64,000 nt of DNA from Stercorarius parasiticus (lineage: Eukaryota; Chordata; Aves; Charadriiformes; Stercorariidae). Shown here piece by piece: positions 12,501-24,500 of the stretch (position 1 is its first letter; each line of letters begins with the position of its first letter). The stretch spans positions 1,045,507 through 1,109,506 of the forward strand of contig VWZL01003420.1 in NCBI GenBank assembly GCA_013396915.1, read 5' to 3'. The notes under the pieces are model-generated. The model was not told the DNA's origin, did not search any database, and saw nothing but the letters and a program-made list of their open reading frames with translations. Position numbers and translations under genes: made by a program.

Positions 12501-15500
12501 TTTAAAGTAATGAGTTGTGGTTAAGTTATTCAGCTTAATTTAAAAAGACTGTTTCAAAATACTTAAGAGAAAGCACTCTCATGCTTTCAATACCACCCTT
12601 AATATCCTTTGATGTGAGGCAGTGGCTCCTGTGAAGACCAAGTCACAGGCACAAACGTTATGGGGGAGATGCCAGGAAGAGCACAGATGCATTATTCATT
12701 GTTTTGATGACAGTATTTCATTTGATGACAAATCCATTGTTTTTCTGTGCATGAATACACCTGAGAACCAAAACTGATACATCTTCAATCAAAAATATAC
12801 AGATTTGATCACTGCCTGCAGACAGATGACATATCCTGAGAGCAGTATAATTTGTATACAGCATTGCATGAAAAACTTATGCACAGAGGTCTGAGAACTT
12901 TACAAAAGCTGATTAACAGCTTGTATGTAGAACTGATTCTGACTTTATAGAGACATGTTTATTACCACAGAATCTAAAATCACTGATTTAATGCCAAAGT
13001 CTGGAGCAGAATTTTGCCACCTTCTCTTCCCCCCTCACTATCTAAATTCATTAACATGCTAAAAAAATTTAAATATTTACTATGTTTGACATAACCATTT
13101 ATAACGAAACGAAACATCACAATAAAAGAGCTGCTGACACTGCCTCAGGCTTGAGATGGTAAATGAACTAGTTTTGGATTCTACACTAGCCTGCACACCT
13201 TGATGTGTAGAAATAAGGGTGACCGGGGCACATGCAAGTGGACTGATACAGGTGGACTACACAGACGTAACAGGGATGTCTTCCGTCTCAGGTATCCGGA
13301 AAGTAGGCATAAAGGCAATGCATTCATGGGTAAGCTCTAGAAGTCATATTATTGGTCTCCTGCTAGAAGATGTGAATTTCAGGTCCTGTGTGGCTCATTC
13401 ATAGCAGCCTTAGGTAGAAGAGGCAAACTCAGCAACTCAGCGCCAGCTGCTTCTTAGGAAAAATAGGATCTCTGCAGGCCTCTTCAGGTAGCAGGGACAG
13501 AAATGTAAGAGAGGATCAAGACCTCGCCTTTCCCCAAAAGATAAATGTCATATCCATCTGTCACGATCCTGTATTTATTCTAGTAAAGGCTGAAGAGTCC
13601 TTTTTAAATAGGGTGGGCAGGTACACTCGTTAACCATGTCTGCCCATGATATTCCAACTTATTCTTTCAAAGAAATATTTTCCCTATCTGTGTTAGGGAT
13701 AATAGAGGATGGTCTGAGTGAGACACGACGCAAAATTACTAGTTGAACCAAACCCAGTATATGTGCCGAGCAAAAGGACCTCAGTACTGTTGCTGCAAAA
13801 ACTATGTGTGTATCCATGAGAACCTGACCTTTGAAAAGAAGATAACAAGACGGGAGTACAACAATGTAGTCAGGTATCAAACAGCCACTGTTAGCAAAGC
13901 TGGATCATGAGTTTGGTAAGGCTCGCTGCATGCACTGGCCACGCGTGCAGCGACTCTAGCCTGTACTTTTCCACTCAATCCGGTGCAGAATATAAGGGGG
14001 CTGTCTCAGGCCGGAGAGGGAGAGAGAGACATGAGCGCACTTTGAAGATAAAGGGGATGCCCTGAACAAGCGCTGTGCCTACCTCCCTCTGCTGTACCGA
14101 TGGGTCTTCTTGTTATCCTGCTGCTCAGCAGTACTACTACGATCTATGGGGTGGTAAGACTCTCTGAAGTAGCTTTTGGGACATTTGGGAACTGCTTAGC
14201 AAGGCTTCACAATAAAGGTGAATTCACTGCTTTTTTTCCTCTGTAACAAGGCTTCACTATAAAGCACTGCTTTTTTTCACTGCTTTTTTTTTCCTTTGTG
14301 TGGGCTCCGGTTTGTACGTTGGAATCTTTTAAAAAGAACCTGCTACACTATCTCATAAACTGGCAGTACTAAGCTAGCAGATGTCAATAGTAGCGTCGCT
14401 TCCTCACAGCTCAGCACTGTGGGTCCTTTTCATACACAAAGCCCAACATGAGCAATGACTGCAAAGTAAAACACCAAGGAAAAGAGAATCTAGAACAAAG
14501 CTTGCCTAGAAGCTATGAAAACCTATCCCACAAACTGAGGAAAAAAAGGAAAATCGACATGAAAATATGTGGTATTGATATCCTTTGCTAGATACAACTT
14601 TGGTTCTCTTTTTGTTGGGCCCAGTCACTAACAGATATATAGGACTGCTGATAAACTGTAAAAAATGACCACAGGTAATGGCCAGCAGGTCAAGGGAGGT
14701 GATTCTACCCCTCTACTCTGCTCTGGTGAGACCCCACCTGCAGTACTGCCTCCAGCTCTGGAGCCCTCAGCACAGGAAAGACATGGACCTGTTAGAGCGG
14801 GTCCAGAGAAGGGCCACACAAATGATCAGAAGGATGGAACACCTCTGCTATGTATGAGGACAGGCTCAGAGAGTTGGGGTTGTTCAGCCTGGAGAAGAAA
14901 ATGCTCCAGGGAGACCTTACTGCAGCCTTTCAGTACTTAAAGGGGGCCTGTAGAAAGGTTGCGACAAACTTTTTAGCAGGACCTGTTGTGATAGGACAAG
15001 AGGTAATGGTTTTAAACTAAAAGAAGGTAGGTTTAGACTGGATATAAGGAAGAATTTTTTTACAAAAAGGGTGGTAAAACACTGTCGCATGTTGCCCAGA
15101 GATGTGGTAGATGCCCCATCCCTGGAAACATTCAAGGTCAGGTTGGACGGGGCTCTGAGCAACCTGATCTAGTTGAAGACGTCCCTGCTCATTGCAGGGG
15201 AGTTGGACTAGATGGGACCTTTAAAGATCCTTCCAACACAAACTATTCTATGATTCTATGATATTCAATTAATGTATTTGTATTGACGGTGAGAATTCTG
15301 TGAGTTCTCCTGTGTAAAAAGAAAATACTTTTCAAGCTTTTAAGGAGATTAATAGTTACAGGCATTAAACTACTTACACAGGTGAGATCTCTAAGAAACA
15401 GTTTTATAGGACGATACAAAATACTTAGACTCTAGTACAAGATATAAGACATGTTAAGGACAACAAAAAGGTAAGAAAATCAGCTATGAGATTTACATTG

Positions 15501-18500
15501 AAATTCATTTCAAGTACAAACAACCGGAAGTATTTATTTCTCAAATGGAATTTCCTTATGATTTCACTTGGAAGAATCCTACAAGAACTATCTTCTACAT
15601 GAGCTCAGGCTGTTATTTTTAACGCAGTTAAATTACCTGTATTTTTAAGTGTAACATGCCTTACCTTGTAACATCACTACTAGCTTGTTCTTCTTGCTGG
15701 AGTTCAGATAACGATGCATCGCCATTACTTAAGCTCTCAATCATAGATAGCTCTGTGCTGCTTTGTGACATGTCTTTGCATTTACTGAGATTTGCTAATG
15801 AAGTCACCACGTTTGCCAGTGTACTTAAATCTCCCTGACATGCTTCAACCTAAGGGAAAAGGAGAGTTTTTAATTCTCTCATATCGGCAGCAGTTAATTT
15901 GCAGTAGAAGAATCTAACGTTTACATAAATGAAGAGTTGAGCGTATGAATAAACCTGTGAGAAAATTATCGTTTTCAGTAAATGGGTAATCGTAATGCAG
16001 CAATTAGACTCTGCACTGCTTCTAAAATATGAAATATTTAGACATTTACTTTTACAAGTAATAGCTATCTATTTCTTTCAGAAAGAATGCTACAGATGGT
16101 AAGCAACTGCAGAAAGAGAATTTATCATCTCCCCTCACTAGTCAGTCACCAGGACTATAAGACTGCACTTGATTATATTTTTAGCATCTTCCTTCCTTCC
16201 TCGTGTAAATGAGTCAGTAGTAATAGGGTAGGAGAACGTTTGAAAAGAAGGAATGGGTAAAAAGTCACTTTTAAAAGCAAGCAGAAAAAGAATTCTGCTG
16301 CACCCTTTTTGGTTTTTATGTCTTTATTTAACTGCGAGGGAATAAGGTGATTCAGTAGTGATCAGCAACTCAGAGAGGCATCAAGACAGGTTCCCCTCCC
16401 TGCCCCACAAAAAAAAAATAATACAGAAAGTGCATGATTACAGACAAGTACTCTGCTACTAACACTAGTATGCTACATCTCGTTTAGCTTGCACTGTCAT
16501 AGTCTTACAGACAGAGCCGGAAAAGTGAAATGGAATAAACAACTTTTGATGGGGCCCTTTGCAGACAGAGCAAGCGAGGCAAAATGCATGAAAACAGCAT
16601 GAGGTAATTTAATATCAGTTAGAAAAATACAAAAGCTTCCTACTGTGCAGGTGTAGGGAAGTTATCATATGGCTTTAGTGGATCAGTAAGTGTAACAAAA
16701 TGGAAACAAAGGAAAAGCAGCTTAGAAATAAGACTGTTGCTGAGATAGCTCTTATTAGCTTTGCAAAAAAAAAAAAAAAAAGACCGATTCAGGCAAAAAA
16801 ACCCCTAACAGTATTTATGAAATGCACTCTGATAATGCCATGTGAGGTTTTGCAAACACCTCACTTTATTGGTATAAAAGAAATATCTAAGTGTCAGGAT
16901 TGCCCAATACAAAGAAAAATAACGCAGCCCTTAAAGCTCTCTAAAAACGTGGAGGAAGGCGTCTACTTTATTGAGTTTTTAGCATTTTTACTATGCAAGG
17001 CTAAAAGCATTCTTGTGAGGAGAAGGTATCTGCAACACTGGCTAATGTTGTAAAGGAATGTTTTAAAAATGAATTTAACAAAACAGAAGTACAACAAAAC
17101 AGAATATCCTTCCTTCTCTACATTCACAATTACAGCAAACAACTCTAATCAATATATCTGTCATATCATCACATACCTTATCTGGAGTCATCAGCACAGT
17201 AGGCTCACTTTTTATTGCAGACTGATGAATGTTAACAAACATTCCCGATTCCAGCAGACCTGTTGATCTGACACAGAACAGCACACATTTTAATTTTGAT
17301 TAATTTTAAAATCAATTTTTCCTGTTTCAGGAAAGAGCGCACTGGTTCTGAGTAGAATTTACATACCTTGCTGTTTCATTGTCTGTTACAAAAGTTGGAG
17401 TTGCAGCTAATGGGCTACGAAGATCTTTCCGAATATAGATCTTTTCTGTGGAAGCTGCACAGTTTGACGATTTTTCTCTTGACACTTCAATAGGTTTCCT
17501 CTCACACTGCACAGCTAACAAAACAATATGCAACTATTAAGTCACATCCCAAATTACAGACTAAGAAATAATCCTTTTTTTCTCTATTTAATACGTAATT
17601 TTAATAACGATTCTGAAAATAACTAAAAAAAAAAAATTTCTCATAACCAATAAGCTAACAACATGGATAAAAATGAACACACCAATTTGATTTGTTCATA
17701 ATGAAATGATGTAGTAGTCAAAGTCTGAGACCAAACATATAGATGCTAAATTTTTCAAGTTACAATTAAGGAAGAAATCTCCTTATACCTTACTTTTAAT
17801 TTGGATCTTTAAGTGGAGGCTTACGGCTTCTCCTTCTCTCAATTTCACTATCCCACACTCTCAGTTCATTCGTGAAGGACCCACTGTACCCTTTTCCACA
17901 GATTGCGGGTCTGGGTTGAACCCACATAACTTTTTGCACTTAAAAAAGCTTCTCAAGTTAGGACCTTAGACAATACAGAGGCAAAGGGACATTCACAAAG
18001 TTCAGTTCTGACCATTTAACATCTGGGTGACATGCTGACCCACAATCACTGACTTCAGAGATGAAGCAGATTTTTAATTTGAATAGCTCAGTGAAACTAG
18101 GTGGAATGAATCTGAGCTTTAGCCTACAGATACATCACCTTACTCCGGATGGATTAGAGAACACTAAAATGAAACTTACACTATTATACCCTATGGGGAA
18201 CTTTCTAACTCTACGGAATAAAGACAAAAGAAAACAGTTTACAGTTTGATTTTAAAAGTTTAAAAGAAAAAATTAATTTCTGGAAACATTACACTGTTAC
18301 TGTAAAACTTAATTAATAAAAGGTATTTACAAAGTACAATTTTTTAAAAATACGCAATAAATTGTTCTTCCATAATTTTAAAGTGGTGCATGTCATTTTA
18401 TAGATTGGAATAAGAACCTGAAAGAGAGTGACAAACCAGGCCTATACATAATTTAAAATATGCATCAATTCACCAGCCTGATAAGCACTGACTACTGGCT

Positions 18501-21500
18501 AGCAGAGCCTCTTTAAAATTGTACTGCCATAAAAACTGCTTAAGCCTATAAAGAGAATCCTGAATGTTCTTTTTTTTAAAACACAGAGGCAAATAGGAAA
18601 AAAATGATTTTTTTTTTCAATTATGCAGTTTTGGAAAATGTGTAACTAAAGAAAAAAATTAAAAAGCTCTCAAGTTAGTAGTAGACTGTGATGCAATTCG
18701 AATTTTCACATTGATAACTATCATAAAACCAAGCGTCATAATATCAAGTACTGACAATGCCATAAAGCTAGCCTGTAGCCCATGAACGGTGGAAAGGGTG
18801 AGAGAGGGAGGCAAAAGTGTCTTTTATCTTCCTTTGCTAACCCTGTGCTTGCTAGCTGCATCCAAGTTTGCTGAGAATGAGCCAAGGCTTCTTCAAGGGA
18901 CAAATAACCCCATGGAGGGAGCTACAGGACAAGATGGTGCCGAGTTCTCCTCTCCTCACTCCACTGAGGAAAGAGGCTTCTTATCCCAAAAGAATCCTCT
19001 CCTCCGCTCAGCATTCCCCCATGACCCAGAGATCCTTTTCCTGCCTTTTGACCCCCAACCCCAGCAATTTTGTTCTGCTTGAAGAGTCTTCTGTGGAGAG
19101 GCCAAGTACTGCCAGCTGAAGGAGAGGGAAAGGGGTAAAGATCCACTTTCACCGCCCCAGCTTTTCCTCCCTTTCTGAATTAATTTCCTCTGTGCTGGAA
19201 AAGCGTTACTGGGTTCTGCTGACAGAAGCAGGGCAGTAAGGAGGGGAATGTCCACAGAGGTTCAAGAGGGTCAGCAAAATAGAGCTGGATGGCAGAGAGC
19301 AGAGCACAAGACTAATACTGCGCGTGTAGCAACAGCACGGCAGTAACGGGGCTGAAGAATTTGTGTATTGTGTGATTTTCTGCGTATTTGGTATTCTGAT
19401 ACTGCTGTGGTATTGCAGTATCACTACATCCAATGTATGGAAATCTAAGAAGGAATTTTAAATCTGCAGGAAAGGGTAAGAACTGAACTCTAGATTGCTG
19501 TGGATCTCCCTGCCTTGTGAATAACTGTCTCTGCTAAGCTTTGTCAAAAGTGAACAGCAATTGCCAGTAATCTCCATTGTGGAAAAAGTGACAAGAAGGT
19601 AGAAGGATTCAAAACGTTCAGTAGTTTAATTTATGCATAGAAAAATTGAACTGCATATATAAAAACCAAAGATGGAGACATGCTTGACGTTTGCCACCTA
19701 GGATTAACAAGTCATTCACTTTTACCACGTGCAATGCACTTATTAAGTTTGTCAAGCAATATGTATGCTTGAAAACATTTCAGACTTCTAATACACTAAA
19801 CTTGTACAATTCTTTAAAGGAAAAAGATAGAATGATCTAAAAATATAAAACCAAAATAACAATTTGTATTAATACTAAGCATGTATGTTGAAGCACAAAC
19901 TTTAACATAGCTGCCACTAAAATAAGTTACAATAATTCAGACTTACAGTCTTGTTTCATCCCAAACGCGATGCATCTCTGCAGCCTACAGTACTGACATC
20001 GATTCCGGTGGTGTTTGTTAATGACACAGTCTTTCGTTCCTCGGCACGAATAAACTAAATTCTTCCGTATACTCCTTTTAAAGAATCCTTTGCATCCCTC
20101 ACAAGTTACTGCTCCATAGTGACGCCCTAGTTACAGAACAACATAAATCATAACATTAATTTTACACTGTAATTTTTTTTTTAGAGTTTATGTTTATTGA
20201 AAACAAAGTATTTGCTACTTTGCCCAGAAAAAGAACACCTTTCTTCCCCACAGGTTACAGATCTTGACATATATCATGGCTATAAAACAACATAAAAAGG
20301 CAAGTGAACCATTTTTCTAGTTCCAAGCACTTAAACAGGACAGATTTTCCAAATAGGCAAGTTGCTTATTAAAGTCTTGCTGAATCTGTTGACAGCAGTG
20401 TTAAAAAATGCTAAGAAAACAGGTTAGCAAGAACACAGCAGAAACTCTTCTAATTTGTACCTTTTTAGCAGTTGTTTTTTTTTTTACAGTGTCCCTACAG
20501 TCAAGTCCTGTTATTGCTCATTACAAATTCAGCTGTTGAAATTTTATGCATTAAATCTAATGGAACCATGGTAAGTGCAAACATGACATTTGACAGCAGT
20601 AGGTAATCACTGCAAAGCTTTACTTTCACCTTTCTTTTCTAACAGGGTAACGGTTCTTTCAGTAAAACTTCAATGAAAGAATAATCTAAAATAGCTAAAT
20701 AATTTTTTTTAAAAAATCAGTTCTCTGAATTTTCTAATGTATAATACTAACAGAAAAATTTCTGGGATATGCTACAGAAGAAAGTCAAGTTTAAAAATTA
20801 CTTTTCAGAAGTAAATTGCTTTGATTCTGCTATAGCACGACGTACAAATATTACTAAAAGGTACTGGTTCTGATTAAGGCATGCTTGGCAATTCCAACAA
20901 TTTTAGTTCTATGCTCCTGAATTAAAAACAAAATTCTAAACCCGAAGATCACTGACAAACACTCAAAATACATACTGTGGAGACACTAAGGCTGCTCTTT
21001 GAACTAAGTAGGGCACACTGCAGAAATAAATCTCAAATATGAACCAATTTAAGGAAAATACATTTTTAGATTCTCTCCTCACAAACTTTTTTTTAGATAC
21101 ATCAATCTCATCTGCGTGAAGTTTCTAGACATTCTAATAGGTTTTCTAGATTCCTTTATGACAACCGTATTATCACACCACTAAAATGTGAAATTTGTAA
21201 AGCATCAGATATATTAAAAGAATATTGCAAAGTGAGAAATTTTAACAGCAGATGGATTGCAAATACTTAATATCCATCCTGCAAAGCACCGGGGCTGCTG
21301 CTTCACCTACTCTTTGATGTAGCTTCTTGGACTCCAGCTTGGAGGTGTCTGAGAAGCAGTTTGCCTGACACTGTCACATGGGAGGCTCCCCAGAACCTGC
21401 AGCTGCTCAGGGAAACGTGGCACCCTCCCCAAGTTCAGTACCACTGCTCGATATCCTTGGGCCAGGACAGGAGGAATAGCTCCTGGGATCTCCAGCCTCC

Positions 21501-24500
21501 AGCCCTCCACTGGGGAGCCAGAGGAGCCTTGCCAATTGGAGGAGACCAACCAGATCTTTGCCTTAAGTTTGGCAGAAATTTCCTTTGAGATGGGTGAAGT
21601 CTGACATGTATTTAGAGCTCTAGGAACTATATTTTTAACACTAAACTTTGCTGCAGTAGAAAAAGTTTAATTGGTTTTGTTTGCTAGGAAGTTTGCTCCC
21701 CATCCTACTACTGCTCATGATGATATCCTAACACTGCTTCTTCCCCCTGGCCCCCTACTTCTATACACTTTATTCCCATTGCTTCCCAAAAGGAGCATTT
21801 AACTGCAGCTGTCATATTTTAATATTACTGGAGGTCCATCATACAGACTTCACTGACAAACCGTAAGAATCTTCTAATGGAGCAACCATTTCCCTACTTA
21901 AACTAATTTTAGCTAAGTAAGTGAAGAGCAAAGTTAAGTGTCTCATCTCTCTTACACCCCATTATCTTCTGTAAGAAAGAAAGTGCAAGGAAAAAGGAGC
22001 TTTCAGCTAAACTATGCTGAGGAACAGCCCTTGTAGTTCTCTCACTCTCTCTCTTTTTGTTTTTAAATAAAAGAGAAAAGACATCCTCTCAGTAATTCCA
22101 ACTCTGACAGATCTGGAACATCCGATGGCAGGTGCACATGCAAAGGGAATGCGGGAGACAGTTCCCCAGTGCAGTGCTCCCACTGTATTTCTTTCCAGTC
22201 TCTCAGTAACAGTACACATAATTCAGTGCATGAAACATTTTTCTTTTCTTACCTTAGCACTCTGGCAATGTATGAATATACCGTTCCTAAGCTTACTTTT
22301 TACTGGAATTACAATGCATTTTTACAATTTTAGTAATGGTTCTTCAAATAACCAGCTATCCTGCATAGATCTCATATTAGCAATTTTTTCATATACTTGC
22401 AAAGTCTTCCTTGCCTACTGGCTTTGTATTTAAAATAACGAACAGGTTTCTCATGTATTTTAAGAGAACCTGTCAACAATAACAAAGTTCACCACATTAC
22501 CTTGTTTTAAGGTAGAAAAAGCTCTCAATGTTCTTGCTTAAGTAATTTATCAGCTAAATTTTTATAATGGAAAAATAATGCATCAGCCTAAGAAAAAAAG
22601 GAAAAAGTTACCTGGTAGAGAGCATTAAATTTATGGTGTAAAACAACAATAAATCCCACCTATGGACACCAGAATACCATTTAGTGTAATTCTCCACTGA
22701 AAGAGTAGTGTATCCTTTCTGTTTGTGCATGTGTAGATATATACATGTATATGCATGCAAATTGTTATATAGCTTCAGAAGAATTTTAAACTGCTTTTAC
22801 AAAATTGCATTGCCCTAAAAAAAAAAAAAAAGAAAGAAAGAAAAAAGTAAATACCTGATGCCTTGTCTCCACATACAACACACAGATCAAACACTTTATT
22901 TAGGCCCTGTTCATTGGGGGAGTTGTCTGTTAAAATCTGGAAAAAAGTGTGAAAGAAGTTCATTTTTCTTACCATCAAGAAAGATTAAAATATCTCTCAT
23001 GCTTGCTGTTTTCCTCTAAGATAGGGAACCAAATCTACAAAGTATATGGTTTTCTTGACTACATTTTACAGTCTTCATAGACACAAAGGAGCTACCTGCC
23101 ATGCCACTGTGCTCCTTTTCAGGATGGAACAGAAGTTTTACTTGTAATACTTCTGAAAAGAATTCAAGATTTCATTTATCTAAATACTACTTCAGCAAAA
23201 TGGACCAGCATTTTGAAAAACATTTAACATCTGCATACTCTTCTGTTCAAATTTGTAATTAGATCCTAATGACTTGTTCATAGTACAAAAGAGACTGAAA
23301 CGTTAAACAGATGGAACAAAAAAATCCCTTGTAAAGGCTACTATATCTCCATTCAGGTTTATTGACTGTTTTTTTTATAATACACACAAATGGACCAACA
23401 GAAAATGTACTCTGGATGCTACCATTAACTACCAAGTGGTATACAGTTTGGATTTCAGTAACAGTTTGACATTATTACAGTATTCTTGCCTTGTCTCATT
23501 CATTTATCTCTGGTACCTGTAAAGCTTCATTAAGCACATAATATTAGAACCCAGCACTACAGGGTAGATGCTATAACCTTCCATTTGATCTTTAAAAACT
23601 CTATCCCACTGTGACATAAATAAAGCACAGCAAAAATTCAATTTAAAAAAGGAACACACATATCACGAGTAACAACTAAACATCATCTTGACAATTATGT
23701 AAAGCAGAAAAGAAAAAATTATTCTTCCCATTAAAAAGAGATTATGGTTTAGAAGTTTTATGAGTTTCTAACTTCTACTGTGTCTTAATGGGAAGATAGA
23801 CTCTCTCATTCTTGCTTTGCATATTCAAAACAGGACCTCTGATAAAAAGAAAGAAAAAAACTTACCGAAGGAGAAAGTACCCTATCTTCTACAGAGAAAA
23901 TTAAGAAATCACTTTTTTCAGAAAGTTTGGGAGATAGCACAGACGATATATCTGGAAACATTTAACAAGCATATTTGCTTCTAGCTAGCCTTTGTTAACA
24001 ATACTGTCTCAGAGATTCATCTATTAAGTTTTATTTTAATATAACATCTTTTTAAGAAAAATAATATTCAAGAGTTAAAAGGATACTAACCTTTTGGTCC
24101 TTCCTAATTTCCATTATTAACATTATGTATTTTCATGATATTATATAAAATATATATAAACAAATTGTAAGTCCTTCCCTAAATGAAACCTGCACTGAAA
24201 TGGGAAGTTCCACATAAGGAAGGAGTACAGAATTGGGCCCATGAGGAGATAAAAATCCCAGACTCTGACAACTCATCAACTGACCTTGAACATGAAGAAT
24301 ATAAATTGATTATTAAGATGAAGAAGAGCCACCGAATATGAAAAAGATGATGAGAGAAAGGGCCTTGCCAAATGAGGCAATGTAAAGATAAGATGCAATA
24401 AAGGAAAGGTTTTTTGTCCATGAATGGGGATTTCAAGTGAAGGCTACAGAAGAACAACAAAAAAGGTGAAACTGCAGATGAAAAGATCATTTAGGGGAGA

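Larger units (their letters stand above)
12035..15664 (-). other. NR2C1: NR2C1 intron 9, carrying a CR1 LINE and a possible LTR
   Basis: Intron of 3.6 kb. It is GC-richer between about 13.2 and 14.2 kb, where an LTR-like segment lies, and it contains a plus-strand CR1 at 14678-15262, antisense to the gene. Confidence 0.9.

Noticed and set aside
16700..17053. 117-codon plus-strand ORF in NR2C1 intron 8
   Set aside because: Spans an A-run giving poly-Lys, is antisense, and has no recognised family.
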